A stretch of 64,000 nt of DNA from Alopecurus myosuroides (GCA_028641055.1 CM054060.1:294383076-294447075), one strand, 5' to 3'. Counted from the first letter of the stretch, positions 44,595 through 57,249 are shown. Program-made: numbers and translations. Notes: generated from the sequence alone by a model not told the origin.

Positions 44595-47500
44595 ATGACT
44601 CAAGTCATGGCACAGATGGCCCAGTTCCAGACTAATCAGCACAACAACCAGACGACTCCACGAGTCAGCATCAAGGAGTTCCTCAGTCTGGGTCCGAGAG
44701 CTTTCGTGGCCACACGCGAGCCTCTGGATGCTGATGACTGGATCCGTGAGATAGCTAAGGCTCTGGAGATTGCTCACGTTGTTGAGGAAGACAAGGTCAA
44801 GTATGCCTCCTATTTGCTGAAGGGTCAGGCAGCTACTTGGTGGGAAAACTACCAGGCCATGAGAGCTGGCTACCCAATCACCTGGGGTTGTTTCAAGGAA
44901 GCCTTCCTGAAGCACCACATTCCAGATGGTCTCATGGAAAGGATGCGTGAAGAGTTTTGCTCACTCAAGCAGGGCAAGATGGACGTCATTGGCTATCAGA
45001 GTGAGTTCAATCGCCTCGCTCGTTACGCTGGTGATGAGGTGTCCACTGAAGCTAAGAAGATGGCAAGGTTCCGCAGAGGTTTTAACCCAGAACTCAAGTA
45101 TGCCCTCACCAACATCAAGGCCAACAACTTCGAGGAGCTCGTTAACACCGCGCTCAATGAAGAAAATGGGCGCAAGGCGTTCGAGGAGTCTCGCAAGCAC
45201 TCGCGTGAGGGTGGTTCCTCCTCCAACATGACCACCCCTCCGCAGAAGCGCCGCATCTGGGTGCCAAATGGTGTTGTCACTCGGGCTCCATATGCCCAAG
45301 CTTCTCCAGGCTTCGCTCCCCGCCCACCCAACCCTGCTCAGGTGCATGATCAGAGGGCTTCTATGGGGCAGCCAAGGTCAGGGCCTCCCCGTGTCGTCAC
45401 TTGCTACAAGTGCAAGCATACGGGGCACTACGCTGACAAGTGCACGCAGAGGCAGCTACCTCCACCATCACCTCGTCCCAACACAAACCAGGCAATGGTG
45501 CGCGCTCCCCCGCCTAAGGCCTTCAAATCCAACAACAGGCCTGTCGGGAGGACCGCAAGGGTGAATCATGTCAAGATCGACAAAGCTGAGGAAGGTCCTG
45601 ACGTCGTTCTCGGTACATTTCCCGTAAACTCTATTCCAGCTAAAGTGTTGTTTGATACCGGAGCATCACATTCCTTCGTGTCAAAGATCTTTGCGACAAC
45701 AATTAAACTCCCTTTTGTTGGTTTGGGTTCCCCGCTAGTAGTAAACTCCCCTGGAGCAACTATGCAAACGTCAAAGATCAGTCACAGAAATCAGATTCTA
45801 ATTGGAGGCCACATATTCCTTGCTTCTCTCATACTGCTTGGCAATTCTGACATTGATATCATTCTTGGTATGGATTGGCTGAAGGCCAATAAAGCTAGAA
45901 TTGACTGTGCTCAAAAGTCAATAACTCTATTCCACCCTTCTGGCCAGATAGTCTACTCTCCAAATGAATCAAGTTCCTTTCAGCTGTGCAACCTCGATGC
46001 AAAACCTCTACCTTCACTTGAAAATGTTCCGGTGGTTTGCGAATTCCCTGACGTCTTTCCAGAAGAGTTGCCAGGGATGCCTCCGGACAGAGCAGTTGAG
46101 TTCGTGATCGAGCTTGAACCAGGTACTGCTCCAATCTCCAAGCATCCATACAAGATAGCTCCTCCTGAACTGAAACTGTTAAAGGAGAAAATCGATATGT
46201 ACATGGAAAAAGGTTACATTCAACCTAGTTCCTCGGCTTGGGGTTGCCCAACTCTGTTCGTTGCGAAGAAGGATCACACAAAGAGACTCGTTGTTGACTA
46301 TCGTCCTCTTAACGAGAAAACCATCAAAAACAAGTATCCAATTCCTCGTATCGATGATCTTTTTGATCAACTTGCTGGAGCCTCAATATTCTCAAAGTTG
46401 GACTTGAGAATGGGTTACCATCAAATAAAGATCAGAAAAGAGGATATTCCAAAAACAGCCTTCACCACTCGCTACGGTCTATATGAATTCACCGTCATGT
46501 CCTTTGGTCTCACCAATGCACCGGCGACCTTCTCTCGACTCATGAATTCTGTCTTCCATGAATACCTCGACAAGTTCGTTGTGGTATATCTTGATGACAT
46601 TCTGGTCTACTCAAAATCCGAGGAAGAGCATGAAGAACATCTTCGTCTCACTCTCATGAAACTTCGCGAGCATCGTCTATATGCCAAATTCTCCAAATGT
46701 GAGTTATGGATTCCAGAAGTTGCTTACCTTGGTCATGTCATCTCCGCCAAGGGCATAGCCATTGATCCAGAAAAGGTTAAAGCAATTGTTGATTGGAAAC
46801 CTCCAAAGACGGTGAAGCAAGTAAGAAGTTTTCTTGGCTTAGCTAGCTATTGTCGTCGTTTCGTCCAAAACTTCTCCAAGATTGCCAAACCTCTCACTGA
46901 TCTCACAAAGAAGGACAAGAAGTTCGTTTGGTCGTCACAATGTGATGAAAGTTTCAATCTCCTGAAGACTAAACTCACTTCTACACCAGTTCTGGTTGGC
47001 CCAGATCTTTCCAAACCTTTCCAGATATTCTGTGATGCTTCTCTCCAAGGTCTAGGTGCAGTTCTTATGCAAGAACGTCAAGTTGTGGCTTATGCTTCAC
47101 GTCAGTTGAACGCACATGAGCTCAACTATCCCACTCATGACCTTGAACTTGCAGCAGTTGTGTTTGCCCTCAAGAAATGGAGACAATACTTGTTGGGTAA
47201 TCGCACTGAAATCTTTTCCGATCATAAGAGTCTGAAGTACATCTTCACTCAACCAGATCTAAACCTCAGGCAAAGGAGATGGATTGAAAAGATTAAAGAC
47301 TTTGATCTTACCATTTCTTACACTCTAGGCAAGGCTAATGTTATGGCCGATGCTCTCAGTCGCAAGTCGTATTGCAATAATCTCATGATCATGGAAAGCC
47401 AACCTCCTCTTCATGAAGAATTCCAGAAGCTCAACCTTGGTCTTGTTCCTCAAGGTTATCTTGCAAGCTTGACAGCCAGTCCAACTCTCGAGGACAAGAT

Positions 47501-47971
47501 TCGTTCTGAACAACTTCGTGATGCTGAAATCAAGAAGATGGTAGAACACATCAAAGAAGGCAAGGAGAAATTTAAGTCCTTCTCACTGGATGACAAGGGA
47601 ACTGTGTTCTTCGAAGGACGCATTGCAGTTCCTCAAGTTCAAAGTCTCAAAGATGTCATTCTCAAGGAGGCTCATGAAACTCCTCTCTCCATACACCCTG
47701 GAAGTACAAAGATGTACCAGGATCTCAAGACACTGTATTGGTGGCCTGGCATGAAACGTGAAATTGCTCAATACGTTTCTGAATGCGACGTTTGTCAACG
47801 TGTTAAGGCAGTTCATCAGAAAACAGCCGGTCTTCTCCAACCGCTGAAAATACCTGAGTGGAAGTGGGACATGATTGAAATGGACTTCGTCACTGACTTT
47901 CCAAAGTCCAAGAAGGGCAACGATGCAATCTTCGTTGTCATTGATCGTCTCACTAAGGTAGCTCACTTCTT
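44595..47971 (+). pseudogene. Chromovirus gag-pol, first part
   Basis: An uninterrupted frame of 1,126 codons up to the insertion. Domains by residue: retrotransposon gag 40-195; CCHC zinc knuckle 270-283 ([14 protein letters not shown]); aspartic protease with LFDTGASHS at 352-360; reverse transcriptase about 520-700 with YLDD at 665-668; RNase H from about 808 ([13 protein letters not shown]) ; integrase HHCC zinc domain about 1027-1067 (HPG...CDVCQ); first catalytic aspartate of the integrase core at about 1097 (EMDF). The frame is also open upstream to 44534. It is cut within the integrase core (DRLTKVAHF) by the element at 47972; the ORF continues 12 codons into that element before stopping at 48008. 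All visible catalytic residues are present. Confidence 0.93.
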
Positions 47972-49487
47972 GAAAGTAAAGTATAGGCACCTAGAGGGGG
48001 GTGAATAGGTGCTACGGCAAATTTTAATTTTTCTCAAATTTAGGCTTGACAAGAAAGGTAAATTCTCTAGATAGTGCAACTAGTGATGAATTTACCTATA
48101 TGACAAGACAAGCAATCAAAGCTACAAGTACAAGTAAGTAAAGAGAGGGAGGAACGAGGTAACCGATGGAAGCACACGGAGACACGATGTATTTCCGAGT
48201 TCCTCCTTTTTAGGGGAGTACGTCTCGTTGGAGGGGTGTGAGCTCGCCACAAAGGCCTACTCAACGCCACTAAGGCTTCACCCTATTCTCCGATGAACTT
48301 CGCCACAAAGGCCTAGTTCACCTTCCACTATAGAACCCCTTTGAGGCGGGGATCAAATCCTTTACAAACACCTTGGGGCACACACCCACAACTTAATTGG
48401 GGGCTCCCAACACTTCTTGAATCACCAACAAGAAACAAGATGCCTAGGTTCTCCACAAGAGGAAACCCTAGGCAAGATCCCTCTAGCTAGAGAGGGGGAA
48501 ATGAAGAACGGGTCGGTGAAGATGTAGATCTGGGCCTTCTCCTTCAATCCTCCAAAGATCTTCAAGATTGGGTGGAGGGATTGGGAGTTATGAGGGATTT
48601 GGTGAGTTCTTAAATGCTCATCAATGCTAAGGGGAAGAACTAGATCTTGAGGAAGAAGAGGAGGGGTATTTATAGTCCCTCCTCACAACTAGTCGTTGTG
48701 CAGGAAAAAAGGTACCGGAATATCCGGTCCAAGTTTGGACCGGAATATCCGGTCAGTTTGTTCCACGCAGATCTGCAGTGCAGGACCGGATTATCCGGTT
48801 GATCTGAAATAATCCGGTACAAATAATCCGGTAGATGCCAGTACGCAAATCTTCTAGTCCTTAGCCATTTTTCCACTTCTTCAACTGCAACCGGAATATC
48901 CGGTATAGATATGAAATATCCGGTACAAATAATCCGGTTGACTCCAGTAGCTCCAAGCATCCAGTCCTTAGCCATTTTTCGCAGCAACCGGAATATCCGG
49001 TCCAGGATGAATAATCCGGACCAAATAATCCGGTTAACTCCAGTAGCTCAAAACTTCCAGTCCTTAGCAGTTTTTCGCAGCAACCGGAATATCCGGTCCA
49101 GGATGAATAATCCGGACCAAATAATCCGGTTAACTCCAGTAGCTCAAAACTTCCAGTCCTTAGCAGTTTTTCGCAGCAACCGTAATATCCGGTCCAGGAT
49201 GAATAATCCGGTCCGAATAATCCGGTTGACTCCAGTATGCGAAACTCTCAGTCCTTAGCCATTTTTGTGCCCCTTTCTCAGCAACCGGAATATCCGGTCC
49301 AGGATGAATAATCCGGTCCGAATAATCCGGTTGAGTTCTGTCACAAAAACCTCAAGCCAAACTTCACCGACTTTTCGGTGCTTGATGCCTATGTTAAGTA
49401 TAACACCTGCACACTAAACACCTCGATAAATAATGTACTTAGTATTGTTAACTAACACACAAAACACTGGGAAAACGAAATGCACTT
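47972..49487. mobile_element. 1,516-bp insertion in integrase, 9-bp duplication
   Basis: The insertion is bounded by TCACTTCTT at 47963-47971 and 49488-49496. A 9-bp duplication is typical of Mutator-like elements, yet the ends (GAAAGTAAAG... and ...GAAATGCACTT) show only weak terminal inverted similarity. Near the left end is CACCTAGAGGGGGGTGAAT, a string I associate with abundant uncharacterised repeats in grasses. It encodes no transposase, so it is non-autonomous. The integrase reading frame on the two sides is in register across the duplication, so the target was open when hit. Confidence 0.85.
48712..49340. repeat. 96-bp tandem repeat with CCGGAATATCCGG palindromes
   Basis: Units begin at 48888, 48985, 49081, 49177 and 49282 (spacings 97, 96, 96, 105), with a diverged start from 48712. 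Each unit has one CCGGAATATCCGG or close variant and two AATAATCCGG half-sites, followed by CCAGT and CAGTCCTTAGC. Because 96 is a multiple of three, the array leaves a repetitive frame open on the plus strand (48911-49258) and part of the minus strand; these ORFs are by-products. Confidence 0.88.
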
Positions 49488-49496
49488 TCACTTCTT

Positions 49497-50451
49497 TGCT
49501 GTCAAAGAAACAATCTCAGCTAGCCAGTTAGCAGAGCTCTACACAGCAAAGATTGTTCCTCTTCATGGTGTTCCATTGGAAATAAGCTCAGACCGTGGAA
49601 GCATATTCACTTCTCATTTCTGGAAAAGCTTTCAAGAAGCATTGGGCACCAAACTTCTGTTCAGCACAGCTTACCACCCTCAGTCTCAGGGGCAATTCGA
49701 AAGAGTCAATCAGATTCTCGAGGATATGCTCAGAGCATGTGGTCTCTCCTTTGGCATGAAATGGGAGGAATGCCTTCCATATGCTGAATTCTCCTACAAC
49801 AACAGCTTCCAGGCAAGCCTAGGCATGGCACCATTTGAGGCTCTCTATGGCGGCAGATGCAGGAGTCCAATCAATTGGTCTGGAGCTGGTGAACGTTCAC
49901 TCTTAGGCCCTCACATTGTTAAGGAAGCCGAAGAGAAAGTTCGCATCATTCGTGACAATCTCAAGATTGCCCAGTCTCGTCAGAAAAGCTACTATGACAG
50001 CAAGCACAGGGATATGATCTATGCACCTGGTGACAAAGCATATCTCCGTGTAACTCCCCTCAGAGGCACTCATCGTTTCGGTGTCAAAGGAAAGCTTGCA
50101 CCAAGATACATTGGTCCTTTCAACATTCTCTCAAGGCATGCAGAAAATGCCTATCGTCTTGAACTTCCAGAAAAACTATCCAAGGTGCACGATGTGTTTC
50201 ACGTGTCACAGCTCAAGAGGTGTTTCAAAGATCCAGATCGTGCAGCTGATCATGATTCCATTGAACTGCAAGAAGATCTATCTTATGAGGAGCACCCTAT
50301 TCGTATTCTCGATGAGACCGAGCGTAAGACTCGCAACAAGAGCACCAAGTTCTTGAAAGTGCAGTGGTCCCATCATTCAGATAAAGAGGCAACATGGGAG
50401 ACCGAAGAGTATCTTCGCAAGAAGTATCCGGACCTTTTCTCTTCTCAGTAG
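49497..50451 (+). pseudogene. Chromovirus pol, second part: integrase and chromodomain
   Basis: It resumes directly after the insertion. Integrase core: SSDRGSIFTSHFW (second catalytic Asp) and QSQGQFERVNQ (catalytic Glu). The GPY/F-type region follows (KLAPRYIGPFNIL) and KVHDVFHVSQLK. The C-terminus, from about PIRILDETERKTR to EEYLRKKYPDLF, is a chromo-like domain (WSHHSDKEATWE at its core), which in chromoviruses is thought to direct integration to marked chromatin. Stop at 50449-50451. No frameshift seen. Expression of a complete polyprotein is prevented by the upstream insertion. Confidence 0.92.
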
Positions 50452-50474
50452 GAATCTCGGGGCGCGATTCCTTC

Positions 50475-50482
50475 AAGGGGGG
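50475..50482 (+). promoter_or_regulatory. Polypurine tract of the chromovirus
   Basis: AAGGGGGG, 5 bp before the 3' LTR start at 50488. This is the expected position for the plus-strand primer. Confidence 0.8.
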
Positions 50483-50487
50483 CGTTT

Positions 50488-53400
50488 TGTAACATCCCAA
50501 GTATGAAAATCACCTTTAGAATGTTTGCTAAAAGTTATTTTATGTTTTGCATCATGGCATCTTAATCATTGCATTTGTTTTGGCATTTGTTTTCATCTGT
50601 TTTCCTTTGTTTTCCCATTTGAAATTCAAACAATATTCAAATGTTTTGTTTCATACTTGCTCTGTTACAATTTTCCAAATAAAAAGTTCCAATCAATACT
50701 TCAATTGTTTCCTTTAAACTATAAATTTCAAACTATCAAATGGTTCTTTTTAATAATTCACTTAATTCAAATTTCATTCAAATTCAATTAAGTTTCCAAA
50801 CAGCAACCATTTTGAAGTCTATGAAAATTACAAAACAAATCAATCATTTGTTTCAAATAAACTTGAGGGTTCAAACTATTCAAGTGATTCCTTTTAATTA
50901 TTCATTTGATATCAAAATTCATTCAATTTCAACCAAATTTCAAACAGCAACATAATTCAAACTTTGTTGGAAAACAAAAGTTGTACAATGATGTTTCTGT
51001 AATGCCTGACCTATAACATTTTTTTCCTAATTTTTCTAACCACCAAAAACCTCTCTTTTTCTTCCTTTTCCTTTTCAGCAAAAAAAACAAACAGAAAGAA
51101 AAATTAAAAAAAAGAGAAAACGTTCAGAGAGAGAGGCAGCAGGCCCAGCCCACCAGCCCGGCCTGCTACCCCCTCCCTTTCTTCTACCTGTACGGCAGCA
51201 TGATGCCGTTGTCCACGTCGATGCAGAGGAGGAGCAGACGGCTGCGAGCTCCTCTCCTCCTCCATATAAGCCCTACCCCCGAGCTCCCTCTGCCCTAGCC
51301 TCCACCTCTCTCCCTCGCGCCGTCGTCGCCATTTTCTCTCCCTCTCTGCATCTGTTCCTCTCCACCTCTGAAACCCGAGCACCACCACCTCTGAAACTCC
51401 GATGATCGCCGTCGACCTGCCTCTCCTCCCCTCGGGCTAGCCACGGGAACGAATCCCCCGTAGCTCCCTCTTCGTCCTCGACACCTCCACGGTACCAGGG
51501 AACCGCTGGATCGCCGCCGCCGTCCGTGCTGTCGCCGCCGGCCACCTCCACCCGAGCCTCTGCTACGCCTACATCGCCGGTGAGCACCACGACGTCCACC
51601 TTCCTCCCTCTTTCTCTCTGCACGCGCGCACGTCCTGCACACCCTAGCACGCACGTATCCACAGCGAGAGCAGCAGGCCACGGCCACCGCGAGCAACAGC
51701 CGCCGCCGGCGAGCCCCGTACCTGCCTGTCGAATTCAGATAACTGAATTTCAGTTTCAGTTAAACATCCACGGATCTGAACAATATCCCCCCGCGCGCTG
51801 CTTACCTGACAAGATCGATTCAGTAACGCAGTGGTTGTGCACTGCGCGCGCGCCCGAGGTCGAGGGATCGATCCCTCGCCTCGCGGATTAAATCCGCCAT
51901 CTTTTTGCCTTTGCCACGCTGGCTGGCAGGCCCACCAGCCAGTGGCAGTGAAGGCCACGTAGGCCTCTACCCGCGGCCACGCAGCGCCACGATGGCCAGG
52001 GCCCGCTGGCAGTGGCCCAGGTTGGGTCACTGCGCGGTGTAATTCTTTTCTGCCACAGTTTTCTTTTAAATTTAAGTCCTTTTATTTACAGATTAATCCC
52101 TAAATTTCAAACCTTTATAAAAATTGCATAACACATCCAAATAATACAAATAAAATATGTAAGCTGAACCAAATTTAATTCTCTACCTTTTTAAATCATT
52201 TGTTTTCTGTTTTGAACATTTCAAATGTTTTCAAATTTCAAATTCAAACAACTCTTTTCCAATTTTGTTAATTTCATAACTATTTCAATATTATTTCAAA
52301 TGTCACATATAAAATATGTTTTCCATGCCAAATTGAACCACCTTTTCAAATATAAACTTTGTTTCATGTTTTGAATAATTAAAAGTGGTTAAATAATTTA
52401 AACCTTGTTTAAATCATTTAAAATTGCTAAATTCATAACTTGGTCAAATTAAATTCTTTTTGAATATATAAAATATGTTTTCCAACCAGAAAATTATAAC
52501 CTTTTCAAATATGAATTTTAATTAATGTTTTGAACAAATAAAAGTTCAAATAAATTCATAATTGAATTAAATTCATTTAAATCTTGTTTAAACTTGTTTA
52601 ATTCATAATTAATTCATTCTAATTCCTTTTTCAACAAATAAAACATGTATTCCACCTAAAATTTTGTGCTCTTTCCAAATATGAATTTTGTTATCTATTT
52701 TGAACAATTAAAATTGGTGAAAACAACAAATGCTGGTGTAACTCCTTTAAGAAGCAAATTTTCATAACTTAATAAATAAAATTCCAACCTTGGTAAACTT
52801 CATTTCAAATTGAACCTATTGTTGTTTTCTTTCTGTTTTCCTCATCCATGCATCATGCTAATCCACTTCCACCTGTTGGTTAGTTGTAGAACAACTATTT
52901 CAACCTTAATTCATGGGCTTTCCATATGCAATCCAAATTGCATATGGGTCCATTTAAACATGTTATCATGTCAGCTATCTTAACTTTGATGCATCAATTA
53001 AATTGTCATGCATCATCCCATGATTGTGCATTATGCCATGTTATTGATTGTTTGTCTCTCTGCGTTGTTTGTTTGCTTCTTCCCGAATAGACGACGACGC
53101 TGAGACAGACGAGGTTTACGACACTACTTCAGAGGAGTTAGCCCAGTACCAGGCTACTGAGTTTGCAGGCAAGTATTCACTCACATGAACCATTGTGTTC
53201 CTTTCCACACTGGATACCGATACTTTCCGTTGTCTATCCTGCTAGCCTTATGAATCGTTGCTGGTGTTCGATCCTATCACATGTTATCCTGTATACCTGA
53301 TATAGCCTCACCTCCACACCTATAACCCTGTTGCTTGTTGCCTGTGTCTTACTAGCATGCTTAGGGTTGTTTATGCTCGAGTCTGCTGTCCGTTATTTCT

Positions 53401-54921
53401 GTTACCATATTTATTATGTTCTGGGGCTCGATGTTTAAACAATCAACCTGTTAATGTTTGAGGTAATGCTAATTTGATGATAAGGCACCGGCAGGAGGCC
53501 CGGCGTGGTTTTGAGGCCTGCTAGTGTCGACCCTAATTAGGAAAGGGTCTTGTCTACTGATCCATGATGAGCGCACTATCCGCATGTGGGAAGCGTGTAT
53601 GGGCGCCCCCCTCAATTTGATTCGATTCGCATCTCGTCCAAATCGCCACACTTAGTTCGGGTTTTCTATTTGATGCACGCATATGCAGGTACGAACCCGA
53701 GGCCAGAGTGGAACTTTTGTAGTCGGCATTTAGGGCGGCGTGGTCTTCCAGTGCTATGAGGGTCCCCCTTTTCTTCGTGGGGGCTCGATTAGCCGCGCAC
53801 GCACAGCACGTGGTTCTTTGGGCTTGATGCGAAGAAGAGTTGAGTTGTGTTGAGTGCCTCGCTTGGTGGGTTTGATTCCCATCTGGCGGGATATTCTTAC
53901 GTGTACGGCCAAATTGGTGCACCCCTGCAGGGATAAATCTTCTCGAGAAGCCGTGTTTTCCGCGGTTATGGATGACTTGGTGAAAGTACTGGCTAACAAG
54001 TACTCAGAACAACTTACACCTAACTAATGCTAAATTGACTAGTAATATTCTTATTGACACAATAACTTGAACCATCATTAATCCAACTGTGTGAGTTATC
54101 CTCGGATTGCTTCTTTGGATAAGGGGCGAGATCCAGGATGGGTTTGTTTGAGGTTAGTTATAGTTGGTTACGATACGCTATCTATATCTCCTTTCTGTTA
54201 GCCGGAAGTTATAGCATGTTTCTGTAGTTGGTTAGAGCAGCCTGCTGCCGCACTTTTGTATCACCTATTCTTCCGTTGAACCCAAAGCATCTGTACTTGG
54301 TGTTGCCGGGTACACTTTGGTATCTTGTGAGTCTTGCTTGCCAGTACATTTATGTACTGACCCCTTTGGGGATGTGGTTTCCGCAGGCTACGTTTCCGAG
54401 GATCCCCATGGAGGCTACTACGTGGAGTATGACGAGGCTGCTGACGAGTAGATAGCGGACCCGGGAAGGATCCGAGACATCGTGGATGGGCTCCGTCTTT
54501 TCGTTTCCGGCCTCTTAGGCCTATTTGGATCTTGTCTGTACTCAGACACTTTGGATGCTTCCGCTGTGTTGTAATGATGAATTGTTGGGACATGTGTCCT
54601 CTGGATGATTGTATTTGCTATTTCTGCTCTAGTGAGAGCCATTTGCAACTTATTTCAATCTTTTATGTCTTAGAGATATGTTGTGATATCAGTTGTTCTA
54701 ATGCCGTTGACGTACCATGTGTGTATGTTATGAAGTACGTCAACGGAAGTGTCCTGATTTCTATGGGATGGTTTGCGCAGACGATGGATAGTAGAGAATT
54801 GTTGTCACACGTTTACGTGTTGGCCTGCTCATATTGAGATGCGGGTGCCGGTATGCCCCGTAAGACATTTGTTCTACTATTTAGCGGACTGTGAGTATCC
54901 TCTAGAAGTCCGGGTGCGACA
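50488..54921 (+). repeat. 3' LTR of the chromovirus
   Basis: 4,434 bp, collinear with 38543-42968. Differences are few and small (for example GTTTGCTAAAAG versus GTTTTCTAATTG at about position 35 of the LTR). All the sub-features of the 5' LTR, including exon-like blocks and the tRNA-like module, are conserved. Minus-strand ORFs at 51104-51696 and 53554-53999 are shadows. Confidence 0.92.
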
Positions 54922-54991
54922 TCAGATTTGATTTTTTTCCTATTCATATGTAGGGGCAGATCAAGATTTAATAACTGCATATCGCCGAAGC

Positions 54992-55921
54992 ATGACCGAA
55001 TCCGGTCCCTCTCAGGACATGCAGGCATCCATATCGCAATTCGTCGGTATGGTGCAGATTGAACCCGATGAACAAGTGGAAGACCCAGAACCCCCTTAAC
55101 AAGTGGAAGACCCAAAATATGTTGATCACTCGGAAGCTAAATCTATTCTTGCAGCTATCTATGCAAAGATAGATTCAGAAGCCGGACCTGAATCATCCAA
55201 TACATATTTCGATGATGATGGAGCATCCTTTGAACGTAAAGTCAAAACTATGCAAGGTCGTCTCCACGACATACTTCTGGCTAAACCTGCCCAAAAAGCA
55301 AAAAACGAGGAAAACCAGGAAGAGGAACCTAAAACGCATTTGTTCGGGGAAACCCTCAATGGATTGACGGAGAAAGACGGGGATCATGAGTTCCCGACAG
55401 TACAACACTGACGGAATACGAATGTCCCAAAGAAACCTTCATCTTTGATGAAAAAGAAAAGGTCTGCAAAAAAGGCCTCGGCCAAAGATAAAAAACAGAA
55501 GGCTCATAGATTGGCCCAAATAGCAAATCAAAATATCGACCTTGGTAGTTGCAGTGGTGTAAAGGCGGTCGGAAATAAAACGCAGAAACAAGTCCAAGAG
55601 GCTCAGGTCCCAGAACCTTCAAAGAAATATGAAGCGGATGTGCTCGAAACCCCAGTCACAAAACACGAACCACCCGAAGTTCTTGAAGAAAGAAGGCAGA
55701 CCCTTATGCGGCACCAGTATCAACTCCAACGGTCCCGAGAAAATCTTATGAAAGCCCAGAGTGCCATTAGAGCACAGCAGGAGGAAATTGACGAATATGA
55801 ATGCCAAAACTGTTTCGCGGTAAAGCCAATAAGATTTCTCCGAGTTGGAATACCGGAAGACCCGCCGACCAGAAGGAGTCTCAAAAACGTAACCTGGCAG
55901 TGGCAGGTAAACAACGTTGAT
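54992..55921 (+). pseudogene. Older Gypsy gag-like ORF, two in-frame stops
   Basis: One frame runs from the ATG at 54992 (MTESGPSQDMQASISQFVG) and is interrupted by TAA at 55097-55099 and TGA at 55409-55411. Features: acidic N-terminus; a Lys-rich stretch after 55445 (KKKRSAKKASAKDKKQK); a coiled coil near 55680-55800 (ERRQTLMRHQYQLQRSREN). No protease or RT is seen. The position, inside the element whose LTR and primer-binding site are at 37848-38277, suggests gag or a gag-like protein. It is cut on the right by further insertions. Confidence 0.5.
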
Positions 55922-56071
55922 TGTCGTGGTATCATGCACGGCAACACCATCGCATTAGCAATGGAGTTTACTAAGGGACACGGGTTGCGAGCGTTAGTGT
56001 CCGTGCAGGATTGGGTAACAAGCATGCAAGAGACACGATGTACCCATATTCAGGACCTCGGCCTTGTGAGG
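55922..56071 (+). mobile_element. Truncated LTR start of another element
   Basis: TGTCGTGGTATC at 55922 followed about 110 bp later by GAGACACGATGTACCCA-like text resembles the first 150 bp of a common grass LTR type. It is cut at 56072 by the next element. The evidence is resemblance only; it could instead be the tail of the gag-like ORF, whose frame runs on to 56086. Confidence 0.3.
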
Positions 56072-56640
56072 TGTAGGAGCGCGTAGAGATAAACAAAAAC
56101 TTTTCTCCGTGGAACTCCCAAGATCTAGCCAAGGTAGAAGGTCACGAAGTGTCGAATCTCTGACTCTACAAATCCCTTAGGTGAACCTATCGGGTTTCGA
56201 TTAGGAGAACCCATGAGCGCTGGTGGAATCGTCGGCTAGACAGGGGGCAAGATTTACCCAGGTTCGGGGCCCTTGAAGAGGTAAAACCCTTACTCCTGCC
56301 TCTTGTCGATCTGTATTGATGAAAAGATCGGTTACAATGGTGGTACTCGAATCGAGAGTAAGGACTCGAGTTCAAGGTTTCGATGGTGAGATATTGCTTG
56401 CCCTCTACCGGTGGCTCTCCTGGCCTTATATAGGTGGCCAGGTCTCAAACCTTACCCGGAGAGGACTCGAATTCTAACCCTAGGTCGGTTACAAGTTTCC
56501 AAACTTAACCCGCAAGTTAGTGCAGGTGGGCTTCACGTAGGCCTACTAGAATATTCCAAGAGCTCCTCTTCTTGGGCCTTAATCTTGGGCCTGAGATGGG
56601 GTGTCCTTACCCGCGGGGTCCAGGATCCATGCCTTCGTCA

Positions 56641-56662
56641 GTAGCCCCCGAGCGTTTGCTCG
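56641..56662 (+). repeat. GTAGCCCCCGAG plus hairpin module, copy 2
   Basis: The constant 12-mer at 56641-56652 overlaps a perfect 5-bp stem CGAGC (56649-56653) / GCTCG (56658-56662) with loop GTTT. Confidence 0.65.
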
Positions 56663-57249
56663 AGTGGGTTTTTCCCAGTCGAGTAGACGGTCAAATCTTG
56701 GCCTTTCTTTCCTGTGGGTAACCAGCTTGGTTGTTTTCCTGTTTAGAGGGCGTGTACCCTGTATAATAAGCTTTCATACTCGAGTATCAAGCAAAGCAAA
56801 TGCCTTTTTTATGGCTTTTTATCGCCGAAGGATGCGGCGCAGTAGCTTGGCTCTCCCGAGAGATCAGGGCCAATTAATTGCGACTAGGGCAAAAACATTT
56901 CTGGCCTACACAGATTCGAGACCTCCGACTCGAACCCGGTAAGGTGATTGTTGCGACTGGGCCGTTGTGGTCTTATCGAGTCGAACTTAACCTATGGGGG
57001 TACCCGGCGCGTCCGCTAGGGTTTTTCTTCGTGTTGTTGACACGGAATCATACCGGAGGACGCAGCTTTTAAGTGCGATTCCAGCCCCTCAAGAGAGATC
57101 TTTCGGGTCTTACCTTCATATTCGAAGAATATGGCATCCGGATGTGCCTAGTCGGCTGAACAATCCAGGTTTTTATGATGTGTGAATATCATGTGTGAAA
57201 AAAGGTAGGTTCCGCCTACTCGAATAATTGTTTGAGTTAGTAGATCCAT

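Larger units (their letters stand above)
38543..54921 (+). mobile_element. Ty3/Gypsy chromovirus, TCAGA duplication
   Basis: A complete 16,379-bp element: 5' LTR 38543-42968, primer-binding site 42971-42983, extra ORF, gag-pol, polypurine tract 50475-50482, 3' LTR 50488-54921. It is flanked by a perfect 5-bp duplication, TCAGA (38538-38542 and 54922-54926). Domain order protease-RT-RNase H-integrase-chromodomain makes it a chromovirus; very long LTRs suggest the Tekay/Del clade. The two LTRs are nearly identical by eye, so insertion is recent. It is now disabled by a 1,516-bp insertion in integrase and a stop in the extra ORF. Confidence 0.93.

Noticed and set aside
43471..45347. Minus-strand ORFs of 100-158 codons
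   Set aside because: They are antisense to the extra ORF and gag of the chromovirus, which have clear domain matches on the plus strand.
48911..49258. A 115-codon ORF with perfect 32-residue repeats
   Set aside because: It is a by-product of a 96-bp tandem repeat whose period is a multiple of three; the minus strand is open as well.
48888..49340. Regular repeats and spacers suggesting a CRISPR array
   Set aside because: The repeats are contiguous 96-bp units in a plant transposable element, without unique spacers or cas genes.
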